Positions 6,877 through 15,726 of a DNA stretch of 64,000 nt are shown piece by piece. The position numbers and the translations under genes are program-made. Each line of letters begins with the position of its first letter. The first letter of the stretch is position 1. Under the pieces are notes generated by a model. That model had not been told where the DNA came from. It did not search any database and was given only the letters and a program-made list of their open reading frames with translations. Location of the stretch: positions 62,001-126,000 of the forward strand of contig JAMCYN010000092.1 in the NCBI GenBank assembly GCA_023474015.1. The letters are read 5' to 3'. The stretch comes from Armatimonadota bacterium. Lineage in GTDB: Bacteria; Armatimonadota; UBA5829.

Positions 6877-9039
6877 ATGCGAAAGCGCGCAAGATTTGGA
6901 TGGCTTGATCGTCCCCATGGCAGGCGGTGGAATGAAAGCAACGCGGAAACAGGTTCTCCGCCTGGCCGGACGGGGGCCGGGGTTCTCGGCCTATCGGCAT
7001 CGGACAGGTCAGACCGCAAAGAGATAGTAATCGCCCTCGCCGGAAATCCCAACTCGGGTAAAACCACGGTCTTCAACGAGCTGACCGGCGCGCATCAGCA
7101 CGTCGGCAACTGGCCGGGGGTGACGGTCGAGCGCAAGGAAGGCGTAGTCAAGAAGAACGGCCGTGTCTTCCGAATTGTCGATCTCCCCGGAACCTACAGC
7201 CTCTCCGCATACTCCCAGGAAGAAGTAATCGCCAGGGACTTCCTGATCGACAGCCACGTGGATGTGATCGTGAACGTGGTCGACGCCACGAATCTCGAAC
7301 GCAATCTCTACCTCACCACCCAGCTTCTGGAACTCGGCATAAGCACTATCGTCGCCTTGAACGTCGTCGATATGGCCGAGCAGATGGGCCAGAAGATCGA
7401 TATCGACAAACTCTCGGCGTTTCTCGGCGCCGCAGTGGTCCCCACCGTCGGCCACAGGGGCGAGGGTGTCGATGAGATATTGGATAAGGCCGCGGAGATC
7501 ACGGGGCGCGGGCTGTGCGAACATCCGCGCAGCGCCCGATACAGTCCCGAGATCGAGATCGAGGTCGGCAATCTCGAGAGCAGGCTGAAGCTCGATCCGG
7601 AACGCGCCCATGCCGTCAGATGGCTTGTTATCAAGGCCCTTGAAGGCGACTCGGAGGCCAGGACGCGCCTTGCTCAGAGCACACTCGACCCCGACCACGC
7701 GCTCCGCGAGATAGACGGCACGCGCCGCCACCTGGAGCAGCACTTCGGCAGCGACCTTGAGACAGTGATCGCCGACGGCCGCTACGGGTTCATCGGGGGC
7801 CTGCTGCGCGAGGTCATAATTCGGGCGCAAATCGAGGACAGAATCGACGTGACCGAGAAGATCGACAATGTCGTTCTGAACCGCGTGCTGGGCCTGCCAA
7901 TATTCCTCGTGCTGATGTGGCTCACGTTCAAGCTGACGTTCGATATCGGCGGGGTATTCGCCAATCTGCTGGAAGGTGGAATCGGCTCCCTGAGCGCCTT
8001 CGCCGCGACTCACCTGCCGCCCGGCCCGGTGTCGTCGATGATCACCCACGGCATAATCGCGGGTGTCGGCGGTGTGGTCGTGTTCATGCCGAACATCATG
8101 GTCATGTTCATTATCATATCGTTCCTCGAAGGCTCGGGGTATATGGCTCGGGCGGCGTTTCTGATGGATAGGTCGATGCACGTGCTCGGCCTCCACGGAA
8201 AATCATTCATTCCGATGCTGATGGGGTTCGGCTGCAACGTCCCCGCCGTGATGGCGACGCGCACCCTGGAGTCTCCGGAGGACCGCCTGATCACTATCAT
8301 GATAACGCCTCTGATGTCGTGCACCGCGCGCCTGCCGATCTACATCCTCTTCACCGGCGTCTTCTTTTCGCGAAATGGCGCGTGGATCATATTCTCGATC
8401 TACGCGCTTGGCGTGATCTTGGCGGTCGTCTCCGGGAAGCTGTTCAGGAAGGTCTTCTTCCCAAAATCCGTCTCGCCATTTGTCATGGAACTGCCTCCCT
8501 ATCGCATGCCGACGCTCAAGGGCACCATTATCCACGTCTGGGAGCGGACCTCGCTGTTCCTCTCAAAGGCTGGAACGGTGGTCCTTGCCGCATCAATAGT
8601 CATCTGGGCGCTGGGCTCGTTCCCGTGGGGAGTGGAGTTCGGCGGGACTGACAGCCTGGTCGGGCACTTCGGGCGATGGATCGAACCGGTGGTCAGACCG
8701 CTGGGCCTGGACTGGCGAGCCGCGGTCGCGCTGTTCTTCGGTTTGGGAGCGAAGGAGGTCGTCGTGAGCACGCTCGGGGTCCTCTTCGGCGCGGGCCAGG
8801 TCGGCGTGGGAGGCAAGGGGCTGCAGGGTGCGCTGAGCCAATCGTTTACTCCGCTGACCTCGTTCACGTTTATGATACTCAGCCTGATCTACATACCCTG
8901 CATCGCGACCATCGCCACCATCAGGCGCGAGACGAACTCCTGGAAGTGGACCCTCTTCGCGCTGAGCTACAGCCTGGCGCTCGCCTATGGCGTGGCGTTC
9001 GTGATCTACCGCGCCGGGCTGTTTATGGGGCTCAAATGA
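6877..9039 (+). CDS. feoB: Ferrous iron transport protein B (FeoB)
   Basis: A 720-residue Fe(II) transporter. An N-terminal GTPase domain shows G1 GNPNSGKT (about residues 56-63), G3 DLPGTYSL (about 103) and G4 NVVD. It is followed by the helical GDI-like segment and a membrane region with two Gate motifs (the first near GCNVPAVMATRTLES) and the FeoB C-terminal domain. ATG 6877 is the only reasonable in-frame start downstream of the repressor stop. It leaves about 47 non-conserved residues before the GTPase core, which is longer than usual. The next gene overlaps its stop (ATGA). It acts in the inner membrane for anaerobic or low-oxygen iron uptake. Confidence 0.95.
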   Translation: MRKRARFGWLDRPHGRRWNESNAETGSPPGRTGAGVLGLSASDRSDRKEIVIALAGNPNSGKTTVFNELTGAHQHVGNWPGVTVERKEGVVKKNGRVFRIVDLPGTYSLSAYSQEEVIARDFLIDSHVDVIVNVVDATNLERNLYLTTQLLELGISTIVALNVVDMAEQMGQKIDIDKLSAFLGAAVVPTVGHRGEGVDEILDKAAEITGRGLCEHPRSARYSPEIEIEVGNLESRLKLDPERAHAVRWLVIKALEGDSEARTRLAQSTLDPDHALREIDGTRRHLEQHFGSDLETVIADGRYGFIGGLLREVIIRAQIEDRIDVTEKIDNVVLNRVLGLPIFLVLMWLTFKLTFDIGGVFANLLEGGIGSLSAFAATHLPPGPVSSMITHGIIAGVGGVVVFMPNIMVMFIIISFLEGSGYMARAAFLMDRSMHVLGLHGKSFIPMLMGFGCNVPAVMATRTLESPEDRLITIMITPLMSCTARLPIYILFTGVFFSRNGAWIIFSIYALGVILAVVSGKLFRKVFFPKSVSPFVMELPPYRMPTLKGTIIHVWERTSLFLSKAGTVVLAASIVIWALGSFPWGVEFGGTDSLVGHFGRWIEPVVRPLGLDWRAAVALFFGLGAKEVVVSTLGVLFGAGQVGVGGKGLQGALSQSFTPLTSFTFMILSLIYIPCIATIATIRRETNSWKWTLFALSYSLALAYGVAFVIYRAGLFMGLK

Positions 9040-9212
9040 CTACTATCATACAATGGATAATCGTGGGGGCGGCAGTCGCCATCGCGGCGATATACCTGAT
9101 TCGCAAGTTGCGCCGCGAAAGCACCGGCGACTGTGACGGCTGCTGCGAGGGATGCAAAACACGGGAGGACTGCCGGGACGTATCCGTGGCTGAGTCCCGT
9201 AAGCACGAGTGA
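9036..9212 (+). CDS. FeoB-associated Cys-rich membrane protein
   Basis: A 58-residue protein whose ATG overlaps the feoB stop (ATGA), so it is translationally coupled. One N-terminal membrane segment (about residues 4-21) is followed by RKLRRE and a cysteine cluster CDGCCEGCKTREDC. This matches the small FeoB-associated family found directly after feoB in many anaerobes; it is thought to assist FeoB, perhaps by binding iron at the cytoplasmic face. It is the third and last gene of the operon. Confidence 0.88.
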   Translation: MTTIIQWIIVGAAVAIAAIYLIRKLRRESTGDCDGCCEGCKTREDCRDVSVAESRKHE

Positions 9213-9241
9213 TGCCGTGCCGGATTCCGCACGAACGCTGT

Positions 9242-9352
9242 AATCTTGTCATGCTGAGTAAAGCGAAGCATCTGCTTTGAACCGAAGGCATGGACTACCC
9301 ACGAAGGGTTCAAAGCAGATTCTTCGCCTCCGGCTCAGAATGACAAGACTTA
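9242..9352. repeat. Intergenic inverted repeat of the CAGATTCTTCGC...CTCAGAATGACA kind
   Basis: The outer arms are CTTGTCATGCTGAG and CTCAGAATGACAAG. The inner arms ATCTGCTTTGAACC and GGTTCAAAGCAGAT are perfect complements. Words of this type are widely dispersed in bacterial intergenic DNA. A short fragment (CAGCATGACAAGAT) recurs at about 54633-54646. It may end the feo operon transcript. Confidence 0.7.
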
Positions 9353-9358
9353 AGATTG

Positions 9359-9460
9359 AGGCGAAGCATTTGCGACTAGGATTATAGCTTCGATCAGAGG
9401 CAGGGCTAAGTACCTAATCCAAACGTTGATTATAAACAAGGGCAAATGCTATCGCCCCTA
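9359..9460. repeat. Dispersed inverted repeat, copy 1
   Basis: The arms GGCGAAGCATTTGC and GCAAATGCTATCGCC flank an unconserved centre and are followed by CCTACG. A second copy with the same arms lies at 62111-62220. Confidence 0.65.
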
Positions 9461-9527
9461 CGCCTGGCACATGCCCCGATTATGCCTTATTCCTTTTTCG
9501 GGCTTTCGTGGTGAAATTCCCTGCTGC

Positions 9528-10421
9528 CTATCCCAGCCCCCGTCCAAGCGCCCGCGTCCGAAGCAGGTCTTCGTAATATAGAAATTCCTGCGCCCAGCCT
9601 GCGTATCGCCCGTAGCGCTCGATGAAGGACTCCACAATCCGCCGGTACACTGCCTCGGTGACCGTCCTCTCCTTCATTTGCGGCAGGAACAACCGATGCG
9701 CAAGTTGGCGGACGTGAGTGTCCACCGGAACCGCCTCGTCCTTATCCAACGAGAACAGGCAGGCGCAGTCGGCTATCTTCCGCCCCACCCCGTGTATACC
9801 GAGCAGTTCGGCCCGAGCATGGGCATAGCTCATACCGCGCAGTGACGCCAGCCAGCCCTCCCCTCTCTCCCAAACCTGCTCCGCGACCATCTTCAGGTTC
9901 CGCCCCCTGAATGCCAGCCCCCGAGTGGACTCCAACGCAGAGCTGTGCGACTTCGCGACCGTCTCAACGCGAGGGAATGCGTAATAACATATGCCGCCCT
10001 GCTCGCACACAAGGCCGCCGTATCTCTCTGAAAGGCTCTCGACGGCAGTCATTATCCGAGGGATGCTGTTCGCCGCCGAGCAGATAAACGTGAGCAGGGT
10101 TTCGGTCGGGTCCTGGCGCACCAGCCGCAGGCCGTGGAATCTCTCGATGAGCGCCGCCAGGTGCGGGTCGGTCGCCGACAGGTGGGCATAGATTGCGTTC
10201 ACGTCATCCGAAAGCCTCAGGTAATCGCGAACCAATGGCAGGTCGCTGGCGGGGTTCGTGCGCCACATCACCTGGCCGTCACGGGTCGCCAGTTCAACGA
10301 GCTTGTCGCGGACCACTCCGCTCCAGACCCCGTCCGGCCGCCTCCGCCAGCGGAACGCCTGCCCGCAGTTGAATGTGAGTTCGAGATCGAGGGGTTGGCC
10401 CTGCAGATCGAGTCTTTCCAA
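9528..10421 (-). CDS. ogg: 8-oxoguanine DNA glycosylase/AP lyase (OGG1 type)
   Basis: A 297-residue protein starting at a TTG behind GGAGGAGC. The N-terminal OGG_N domain (LELTFNCGQAFRWRR) is followed by the HhH-GPD fold. The hairpin GIHGVGRKIADC supplies the catalytic lysine, and VPVDTHVRQL supplies the conserved aspartate. It removes 8-oxoguanine paired with C and nicks the backbone. The OGG1 architecture is eukaryote-like but is also common in anaerobic bacteria. There is no Fe-S cysteine loop, which separates it from MutY and Nth. It stands alone between palindromic gaps. Confidence 0.9.
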   Translation of the reverse strand: MERLDLQGQPLDLELTFNCGQAFRWRRRPDGVWSGVVRDKLVELATRDGQVMWRTNPASDLPLVRDYLRLSDDVNAIYAHLSATDPHLAALIERFHGLRLVRQDPTETLLTFICSAANSIPRIMTAVESLSERYGGLVCEQGGICYYAFPRVETVAKSHSSALESTRGLAFRGRNLKMVAEQVWERGEGWLASLRGMSYAHARAELLGIHGVGRKIADCACLFSLDKDEAVPVDTHVRQLAHRLFLPQMKERTVTEAVYRRIVESFIERYGRYAGWAQEFLYYEDLLRTRALGRGLG

Positions 10422-10462
10422 TAGCTCCTCCGTGTAGTCACTCCGTACTTAGCTGTCGAATG

Positions 10463-10637
10463 GATGAAATCCTGCCCTCACGACGCGTTGCTTTGTCCCT
10501 TGATCGCACGCGATATGTTATCGTGTGCGAAACAGAATCTCGGGATTTCAAATCCCCAAGGTTCTGTTTCGGGCGTCATCAGAGATAACGCCCAATCAAG
10601 GGATCAAGGATCAAGAGATTAGATGAAATCCTGCCCT
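10463..10637. repeat. Nested palindromes bounded by a 16-base direct repeat
   Basis: GATGAAATCCTGCCCT occurs at 10463-10478 and again at 10622-10637. Between them sit a CCCTTGATC / GATCAAGG inverted pair and a hairpin (10529-10570; arms GAAACAGAA and TTCTGTTTC, with CGGGATTT facing AAATCCC). It looks like a small non-coding element. Confidence 0.6.
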
Positions 10638-10649
10638 TTGCCGCCATCA

Positions 10650-10678
10650 TTGACACCGGGCGCTGTGAATGTTAGAAT
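10650..10678 (+). promoter_or_regulatory. Sigma-70 promoter of the FemAB gene
   Basis: TTGACA and TAGAAT are separated by 17 bases. The expected transcription start (about 10685) lies only about 6 bases before the ATG at 10691, and no ribosome binding site is seen, so the message may be leaderless. Confidence 0.6.
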
Positions 10679-10690
10679 CAGCCCATTGAT

Positions 10691-11770
10691 ATGGAATTTC
10701 GAGTAGCCACAGAACAGGATCGCAAGAGATTCAATGACTTCATCGCCCGTTTCGAGACGGGCGATTTGCTTCAGTCGTTCGAGTGGGGCGATTTGAAAGC
10801 CCACAGCGGGTGGAGGCCCGTGAGGGTATGCGCCGAGCACGGCGGCGAGATCATCGCCGCGGCGTCGATTCTGAAGCGCGCCATCCCGAAGGTCGGCAGG
10901 TGCATTATGTACGCGCCTCGTGGGCCGGTGATGGATACGCGGGACGACAAGTTAGTCCAAGAATTTACGGCTTATCTTAAACAGGTCGCGCGACAACACA
11001 GGGCGATTCTGCTCAAGATCGACCCTCCCGTCCCCATCGAGGACACGCAGACCGATGCGAACCTGCGGGCCGCCGGCTTCAATCCCGTCTCCCTCAAGGG
11101 CTTCGGCGGGACTCAGCCCAAGTGCGTCATGCAGCTTGATTTGGACAAAAGCCCGGACGAGATTATGGCCTCGTTCAAGGAGAAATGGCGTTATAATATC
11201 CGCCTGGCGGCGCGCAAAGGGGTCACGGTTGATATGGACCGCGGCCGCGACGACCTGCCGATATTCTACAAGCTCCTCAAGGAAACCTGCGAGCGCGACG
11301 GCTTCCTGGTGCGAGGATTGAGCTATTTTCAAGACATGTGGGACTCGCTGACCCCGCCGGGCTATATGAGGCTCGTGCTGACCTATTACGAAGGCATGCC
11401 GGTTGCGGGCGCGATTGCGTATCTTTTCGGCGACAAGGCGATGTATACCTACGGGGCATCATCCAACGAGCATCGCAACGTCATGCCCAACCACCTGATG
11501 CAGTGGACTATGATCCAGTGGGCCATGGAAAACGGCTGCAAGTGGTATGATTTCCGAGGAGTAAGCCCCAAGAAGGACGACGGCGATGATCACCTGCGCG
11601 GCCTCAACAGGTTCAAGGAGGGATTCTCGCCGCGATTCGTCGAGTATATAGGTGAGTATGACATGGTCCTCTCACCGGCCTGGTACTGGCTGTGGAACGT
11701 CGCGCGGCCACGGATACAGAGTATGCTGAAGGCACGGCGGAAGGCGGAAGAGAGAAGGATTGCAGATTGA
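10691..11770 (+). CDS. FemAB-family peptidoglycan bridge aminoacyltransferase
   Basis: A 359-residue protein with the two GNAT-like halves of the Fem family. Signatures are LLQSFEWGDLKAHSGW, YAPRGPVMD, KEKWRYNIRLAARKGV, and near the end WYDFRGVSPKKDD with LNRFKEGFSPRFVEYIGEYD. Such enzymes use aminoacyl-tRNA to add amino acids to lipid II or peptidoglycan stem peptides in the cytoplasm. Length is normal for FemX-like members (about 340-420). A bridge peptide in this organism is therefore likely; the amino acid added cannot be told. The alanine racemase gene follows, separated by a palindromic repeat, which fits a wall-synthesis context. Confidence 0.88.
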   Translation: MEFRVATEQDRKRFNDFIARFETGDLLQSFEWGDLKAHSGWRPVRVCAEHGGEIIAAASILKRAIPKVGRCIMYAPRGPVMDTRDDKLVQEFTAYLKQVARQHRAILLKIDPPVPIEDTQTDANLRAAGFNPVSLKGFGGTQPKCVMQLDLDKSPDEIMASFKEKWRYNIRLAARKGVTVDMDRGRDDLPIFYKLLKETCERDGFLVRGLSYFQDMWDSLTPPGYMRLVLTYYEGMPVAGAIAYLFGDKAMYTYGASSNEHRNVMPNHLMQWTMIQWAMENGCKWYDFRGVSPKKDDGDDHLRGLNRFKEGFSPRFVEYIGEYDMVLSPAWYWLWNVARPRIQSMLKARRKAEERRIAD

Positions 11771-11850
11771 TGATTGCAGAATGCAGAATGAAGGGACCTC
11801 ACAACGCTAGGTATTCTGCATTCTGCAATCTGCATTCTGCAATTCCCTTC
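11771..11850. repeat. Inverted repeat with tandem-word arms (GCAGAAT type), copy 1
   Basis: The left arm is built of TGCAGAATGCAGAATGAAGG, and the right arm of TCTGCATTCTGCAATCTGCA plus CCCTT. The same words build the repeat at 17006-17100. Confidence 0.7.
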
Positions 11851-11876
11851 CCCTTTCACGAAATTGAGGCAAGCAT

Positions 11877-12980
11877 TTGGTTAATGATATCTGGGTAGAG
11901 GTCAATCTGAAGTCGCTGATGCATAATCTCCGGCGGGTGCGGGGGTTGGTCGGCGACGACGTGAAGATAATGGCGGTGGTCAAGGCTAACGGCTATGGGC
12001 ATGGCTACGTCGAGCCGTCGGGCGCGTTTCTCGATGCCGGGGCAAACGCATTGGGCGTCACGCGGCTCGACGAGGGACTCACGTTACGAAACGCCGGTAT
12101 ATCCGCGCCAATCCTGCTCTTCGCTCCCATTCAGCCGACGAACGCGCCGGATGCTGTCGAAGCCGACCTCGACCTCACAATCTCCGACCTCTTCCTCGCT
12201 CGCGCGATCTCCAGGGCCGCCGTGGAACTTAAAAAGACCGCGCGGGTCCATGTGAAGATCGACAGCGGCATGGGCCGCGTCGGCATCACTTCCGAGAGCG
12301 CGCCCGAGTTCTTCAACCGGCTCAAGGAGCTGCCGGGAATCGACATAGCCGGAACCTATACCCACTTCGCCACCACCGCCGACAGCGATCTGGAGCCGTC
12401 CCATGAGCAGTTCCACAGATTCAAGGCCGTACTGGACGAACTCAAGGCCGCCGGGGTCGGCCACGGCCTGGCACACGCGGCGAACAGCGCGGGCATGATC
12501 CGGCTGCCGGAGTCGCAGCTCGACATGGTCCGTCCCGGCACTATCCTCTATGGCCAGTATCCGTCGGAGCACGTCCCTCGGTCCCTCGACCTCCTGCCGA
12601 CCTGGAAACTCAAAACCAGAGTCTGCCAGGTGACGAGTCTCCCAAGCGGAGCGCCCATCGGCTACGGCGCCGAGTTCATTACCAGGCGGCCTACGCGTAC
12701 GGCAATCGTCCCAATCGGGTTCGCCGACGGGTACACACTCGCCCCCGAGGGCCCCATCTATCGCCAGAGTCTGCTGAAGCTCGCGACAAAGAGGATGAAA
12801 CGGTCGCTGACGATGGAAATACGGGGCAAGAAGGCGCCGGTGATCGGCCGCGTGGCGATGCAGATGACGATTCTCGACGTGACGGACATAGGCGTCGTCG
12901 AGGTCGGGGATGAGGTCATCGTTCCGGCGATGAGGATACCGACGAGCGCGCTGATCCCGAGGGTCTACTTCGACAAATAG
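11877..12980 (+). CDS. alr: Alanine racemase
   Basis: A 367-residue PLP enzyme (fold type III) that converts L-alanine to D-alanine for peptidoglycan. The PLP lysine is K36 in AVVKANGYGHG. The barrel shows VHVKIDSGMGRVGI and THFATTADSD, and the second catalytic tyrosine lies in GYGAEF. The C-terminal beta domain carries VPIGFADGY and GRVAMQMTILDV. The start is a TTG at 11877 with GAGG seven bases upstream; no in-frame ATG fits the family N-terminus. Length is typical. It may share a transcript with the FemAB gene. Confidence 0.95.
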   Translation: MVNDIWVEVNLKSLMHNLRRVRGLVGDDVKIMAVVKANGYGHGYVEPSGAFLDAGANALGVTRLDEGLTLRNAGISAPILLFAPIQPTNAPDAVEADLDLTISDLFLARAISRAAVELKKTARVHVKIDSGMGRVGITSESAPEFFNRLKELPGIDIAGTYTHFATTADSDLEPSHEQFHRFKAVLDELKAAGVGHGLAHAANSAGMIRLPESQLDMVRPGTILYGQYPSEHVPRSLDLLPTWKLKTRVCQVTSLPSGAPIGYGAEFITRRPTRTAIVPIGFADGYTLAPEGPIYRQSLLKLATKRMKRSLTMEIRGKKAPVIGRVAMQMTILDVTDIGVVEVGDEVIVPAMRIPTSALIPRVYFDK

Positions 12981-12983
12981 CGC

Positions 12984-13310
12984 TCAGTCATACCGCCGTT
13001 TTTTGCCGACCACTTTATCATTCTTATCGAGCCGGAAGTCATAGCACACGTTGTAGTAGAACCACCGAGGCGGCGAGCACACGTGTAATTGCATCACAGC
13101 CCCCCGCCTCGGCACGTGAGTAGTGACGCGCCTTACGGACCTCGGGCGTAGCGGCTTGAACCGGCTTTCCACAGTCGAAGCCGCCATCCCCGACTTGATG
13201 CCCGCAAACACGCTATCGAATGCATGGCCGCGCGAGCGCATCTGCGTAATAGCGGTCGCACCCCAAATCACGCCAATCACAACAACTATGATTCCGATAA
13301 GTCGGCCCAT
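12984..13310 (-). CDS. Hypothetical membrane-anchored protein
   Basis: A 108-residue protein with an N-terminal membrane segment (about residues 3-23, LIGIIVVVIGVIWGATAI) and a basic exported or cytoplasmic domain. That domain contains two cysteines (QLHVCSPPRWFYYNVCYDF) that could form a disulfide, and ends in KKRRYD. It lies 75 bases downstream of the AI-2E permease gene on the same strand and may be the last gene of the stress operon. I recognise no family. Confidence 0.55.
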   Translation of the reverse strand: MGRLIGIIVVVIGVIWGATAITQMRSRGHAFDSVFAGIKSGMAASTVESRFKPLRPRSVRRVTTHVPRRGAVMQLHVCSPPRWFYYNVCYDFRLDKNDKVVGKKRRYD

Positions 13311-13385
13311 ACTTGCCCCTATCCTGTGTTAGCATGTAAGCTAATACGAGCTGGGGTGGCAGGACGGTTCCTATTGCCCAGTGGA

Positions 13386-14510
13386 TTAATTCTGCTTGGT
13401 AGCCTTGCCCGTCATCGACACCCGCAGGTCGTCGTATATGTTCGGATACACCTGCCCAATCGCGACCTGCATCGAGGCCACCACTGGCACCGCCAGCAGC
13501 ATCCCGACCACTCCGAACAACTGCGCGCCCAGCGCCAGCGAGAAAAGCATCAGCACTGGGTGCACCCCGACGCTCTTGCCCACCACTCTGGGGAATATAA
13601 GCTGATCGAAAACGACCATGCTCAGCACAAGCATCACCAGGCACAGCAGCCCGGTGTAACCCAGGCTGAAACTCGGCTGAACAACCGCCGTAATCCCAAC
13701 CATCAGGACAATAAAGATGTTGCCCACGATAGGAATCAGATAGAACAACCCCGAGAGCGCCCCTATCACCAGCGCGTACGGCAGCCCCAGCGCGCTCAGA
13801 ACAATCGCCGCGACAACGCTGTATAGAATGGCCACCGAGATCATTCCGCGTACATACTTCCCGAACACTCCCCCGACAGCCGAACTGAGCGTTACCAACC
13901 CCTCGCGGCGATGTTCGGGAGTCAGGTGGACGGTCTTGGCCTTGAGGTAGTCGAGGTCCTTCAAAAGAAGCAGAGTCGAAATCGGAATAATAACTATCCA
14001 GAGGAACTTTGAAGCCATCGAGCTCAGCGCAGTCGCCACGAACCCCAGACTCGCTTGTGCCACATTCTCAAGCTGCGCCGAATAGCGCTTTGACCACTCG
14101 CCCGTGGTAGTCGGCAGATGAAGCCTCTGGAGCAGGCTCTTGTGCCCTTCGAGGACTTCATTGATCGCGTCCTGCGCTCCCTGGGCATACTCCTGTGAGT
14201 TTTCCGCAAGCGCCGCGGCCTGCTCGGCCACCCTCGGCACTACCAGGAAGCCCACCAGCCCGAACACGATGAGGAACGACAGCCCCACGACCGCTACCCC
14301 CAAGCCCCGCGACATACGCCTGCGCTCAAACCAGTCCACTACGGGGTCCAACAGGAACGCGATCACAAACGCTATGGCGAACGGCGGCACGACGCTCAGA
14401 ATCGGCCTTATCACGGGATCGTAGATCAGGCGTAAGGCGTAGACAGCCGCGGCGACAGCCACGACAAACGCCGCCAATACGAACACACGCGGATATGACT
14501 CGCTTTTCAT
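13386..14510 (-). CDS. AI-2E family transporter (permease), copy A
   Basis: A 374-residue membrane protein of the AI-2E exporter/PerM family. About eight membrane segments include an N-terminal hairpin, the long extracytoplasmic region at about residues 100-150, and the family core GLPYALVIGALSGLFYLIPIVGN followed by VFDQLIFPRVVGKSVGVHP. Members export AI-2 or transport ions; the substrate here is unknown. It follows the sigma factor gene by 16 bases, so it belongs to the same unit. A paralogue lies at 27063-28190. Confidence 0.9.
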   Translation of the reverse strand: MKSESYPRVFVLAAFVVAVAAAVYALRLIYDPVIRPILSVVPPFAIAFVIAFLLDPVVDWFERRRMSRGLGVAVVGLSFLIVFGLVGFLVVPRVAEQAAALAENSQEYAQGAQDAINEVLEGHKSLLQRLHLPTTTGEWSKRYSAQLENVAQASLGFVATALSSMASKFLWIVIIPISTLLLLKDLDYLKAKTVHLTPEHRREGLVTLSSAVGGVFGKYVRGMISVAILYSVVAAIVLSALGLPYALVIGALSGLFYLIPIVGNIFIVLMVGITAVVQPSFSLGYTGLLCLVMLVLSMVVFDQLIFPRVVGKSVGVHPVLMLFSLALGAQLFGVVGMLLAVPVVASMQVAIGQVYPNIYDDLRVSMTGKATKQN

Positions 14511-14526
14511 CCTGAGAGGTACCTTG

Positions 14527-15318
14527 CTACGCGCTCAGTAGCTCCTTGAGTCTCCTAAGCGCCTTTTGCTGAAGCCGCGACACGTGCATCTGCGAGATAT
14601 TGAGCCTCTTGGCCACCTCGGTCTGCGACATGTCCTTGAAGAACCGATAGTAGATGATCGCCTTTTCGCGAGGCTCCAGGCAATCCACCGCCTGCTTCAG
14701 ATCACCGTAGGTTTCGATGCTCTGCAGCGAGGCGTCCAGATCGCCGACAAACTCCGCCAGGGTCAGCGGGGCGCTCTCGCCCTCGTGCGGCAGCTTGCTG
14801 TCCAGCGACACCGTGTCGTAGGCGTTTCCAAGTTCGATAGCCTCCAGCGTCTCTTCCTCGCTGGCTCCGACCCTCGCGGCGATCTCCTGCACGGTGGGCG
14901 GATGCCCGAGGTGCTGGCTGATCTCCTCCGCGGCCTTGTTCGCCGCCAGGTTGAGCTCCTGCAGGCGTCTCGGTACTTTGAGGCTCCATGCCTTGTCCCT
15001 GAAGTGCCGCCTGATCTCTCCGACAATCGTCGGGGTGGCATAAGTCGAAAACTTAGTACCCCGTTCCGGGTCGAACCGGTCAATGGCATTGATAAGCCCG
15101 ATCACACCGACCTGCACCAGATCCTCTAGCGGCTCACCCCTATTGGCAAACTTCCCGGCCAGGAAGCGCACCAAGTTCTGGTGCATTATAACTAGCTGGT
15201 CTCTGACCTTGGGACTCCTGGTGCGTATATACCTTCGGAAAAGTTCCTCGGTCTCCTGATCAGTCCAATCCGCCACGCTTCCCTTCTTTCGCCCAGCCGC
15301 ATTATCGTTGTCCCGCAT
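14527..15318 (-). CDS. RNA polymerase sigma factor, SigB/SigF/SigG group
   Basis: A 263-residue group 3 sigma-70 factor. Region 2 (RSPKVRDQLVIMHQNLVRFL... DLVQVGVIGLINAIDRFDP) includes the -10 recognition helix FSTYATPTIVGEIRRHFRD. Region 3 (VPRRLQELNLAANKAAEEIS) and region 4 (LEPREKAIIYYRFFKDMSQT... ISQMHVSRLQQKALRRLK) follow. It overlaps the anti-sigma gene by 17 bases, the classic arrangement of the partner-switch operon (rsbV-rsbW-sigB or spoIIAA-AB-AC). It is expected to direct a general stress or differentiation regulon when released from the anti-sigma factor. Confidence 0.95.
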   Translation of the reverse strand: MRDNDNAAGRKKGSVADWTDQETEELFRRYIRTRSPKVRDQLVIMHQNLVRFLAGKFANRGEPLEDLVQVGVIGLINAIDRFDPERGTKFSTYATPTIVGEIRRHFRDKAWSLKVPRRLQELNLAANKAAEEISQHLGHPPTVQEIAARVGASEEETLEAIELGNAYDTVSLDSKLPHEGESAPLTLAEFVGDLDASLQSIETYGDLKQAVDCLEPREKAIIYYRFFKDMSQTEVAKRLNISQMHVSRLQQKALRRLKELLSA

Positions 15319-15724
15319 ACTTGACCATCCGAACGTGCGTGCCCCCGTCGTTCGGCACTACCGTAACCTCGTCAACCAGCAAAGTGATAAGCAGCGCACC
15401 CAAGTTCTCCGGTTCCTGCTCGGCATCGCCACCCGCGGCCTCGTTAGCCCGCGCCCCCGCATCGTCATATATGTCAACCGTCAGTTTCTCGGCCTCTATC
15501 TCGCTGCGGAGAGTTATACACGCGTCGCCTTTGCTGTTTCGCTCCGCCCACTCGACGGAAGTCGTGCACGCCTCACCGACGGCAAGGCGCACGTCTTCCA
15601 CTTCGTCGTAAGAAAACCTCATCCTACTGGCCACGCCGAGGATAGCCAGTCTCGCGACGCCAACATACTCCGGCTTGCACGGAATTTTTAACTCCACGCA
15701 CGCTGGGCATTCGCAATTTGGCAC
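15302..15724 (-). CDS. Anti-sigma factor, RsbW/SpoIIAB-type ATPase fold (divergent)
   Basis: A 140-residue GHKL-fold protein located between the antagonist and sigma genes. The family frame is visible (EDVRLAVGEACTTSVEWA... LTVDIYDDAGA... LGALLITLLVDEVTV). The N box is altered: where related proteins have E-A-C-T-N-x-x-E-H, here T replaces the Mg-ATP-coordinating Asn and W replaces His. The N-terminus has four cysteines (CECPACVELKIPC, C4, C6, C9, C16), unusual for the family. Start is GTG at 15724. It should hold the sigma factor inactive; whether it still phosphorylates the antagonist is uncertain. Confidence 0.88.
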   Translation of the reverse strand: MPNCECPACVELKIPCKPEYVGVARLAILGVASRMRFSYDEVEDVRLAVGEACTTSVEWAERNSKGDACITLRSEIEAEKLTVDIYDDAGARANEAAGGDAEQEPENLGALLITLLVDEVTVVPNDGGTHVRMVKYAGQR

Positions 15725-15726
15725 GT

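Noticed and set aside
7009..8196. Minus-strand frame of 395 codons inside feoB
   Set aside because: It is antisense to a complete, motif-rich feoB; composition is typical of a high-GC shadow frame.
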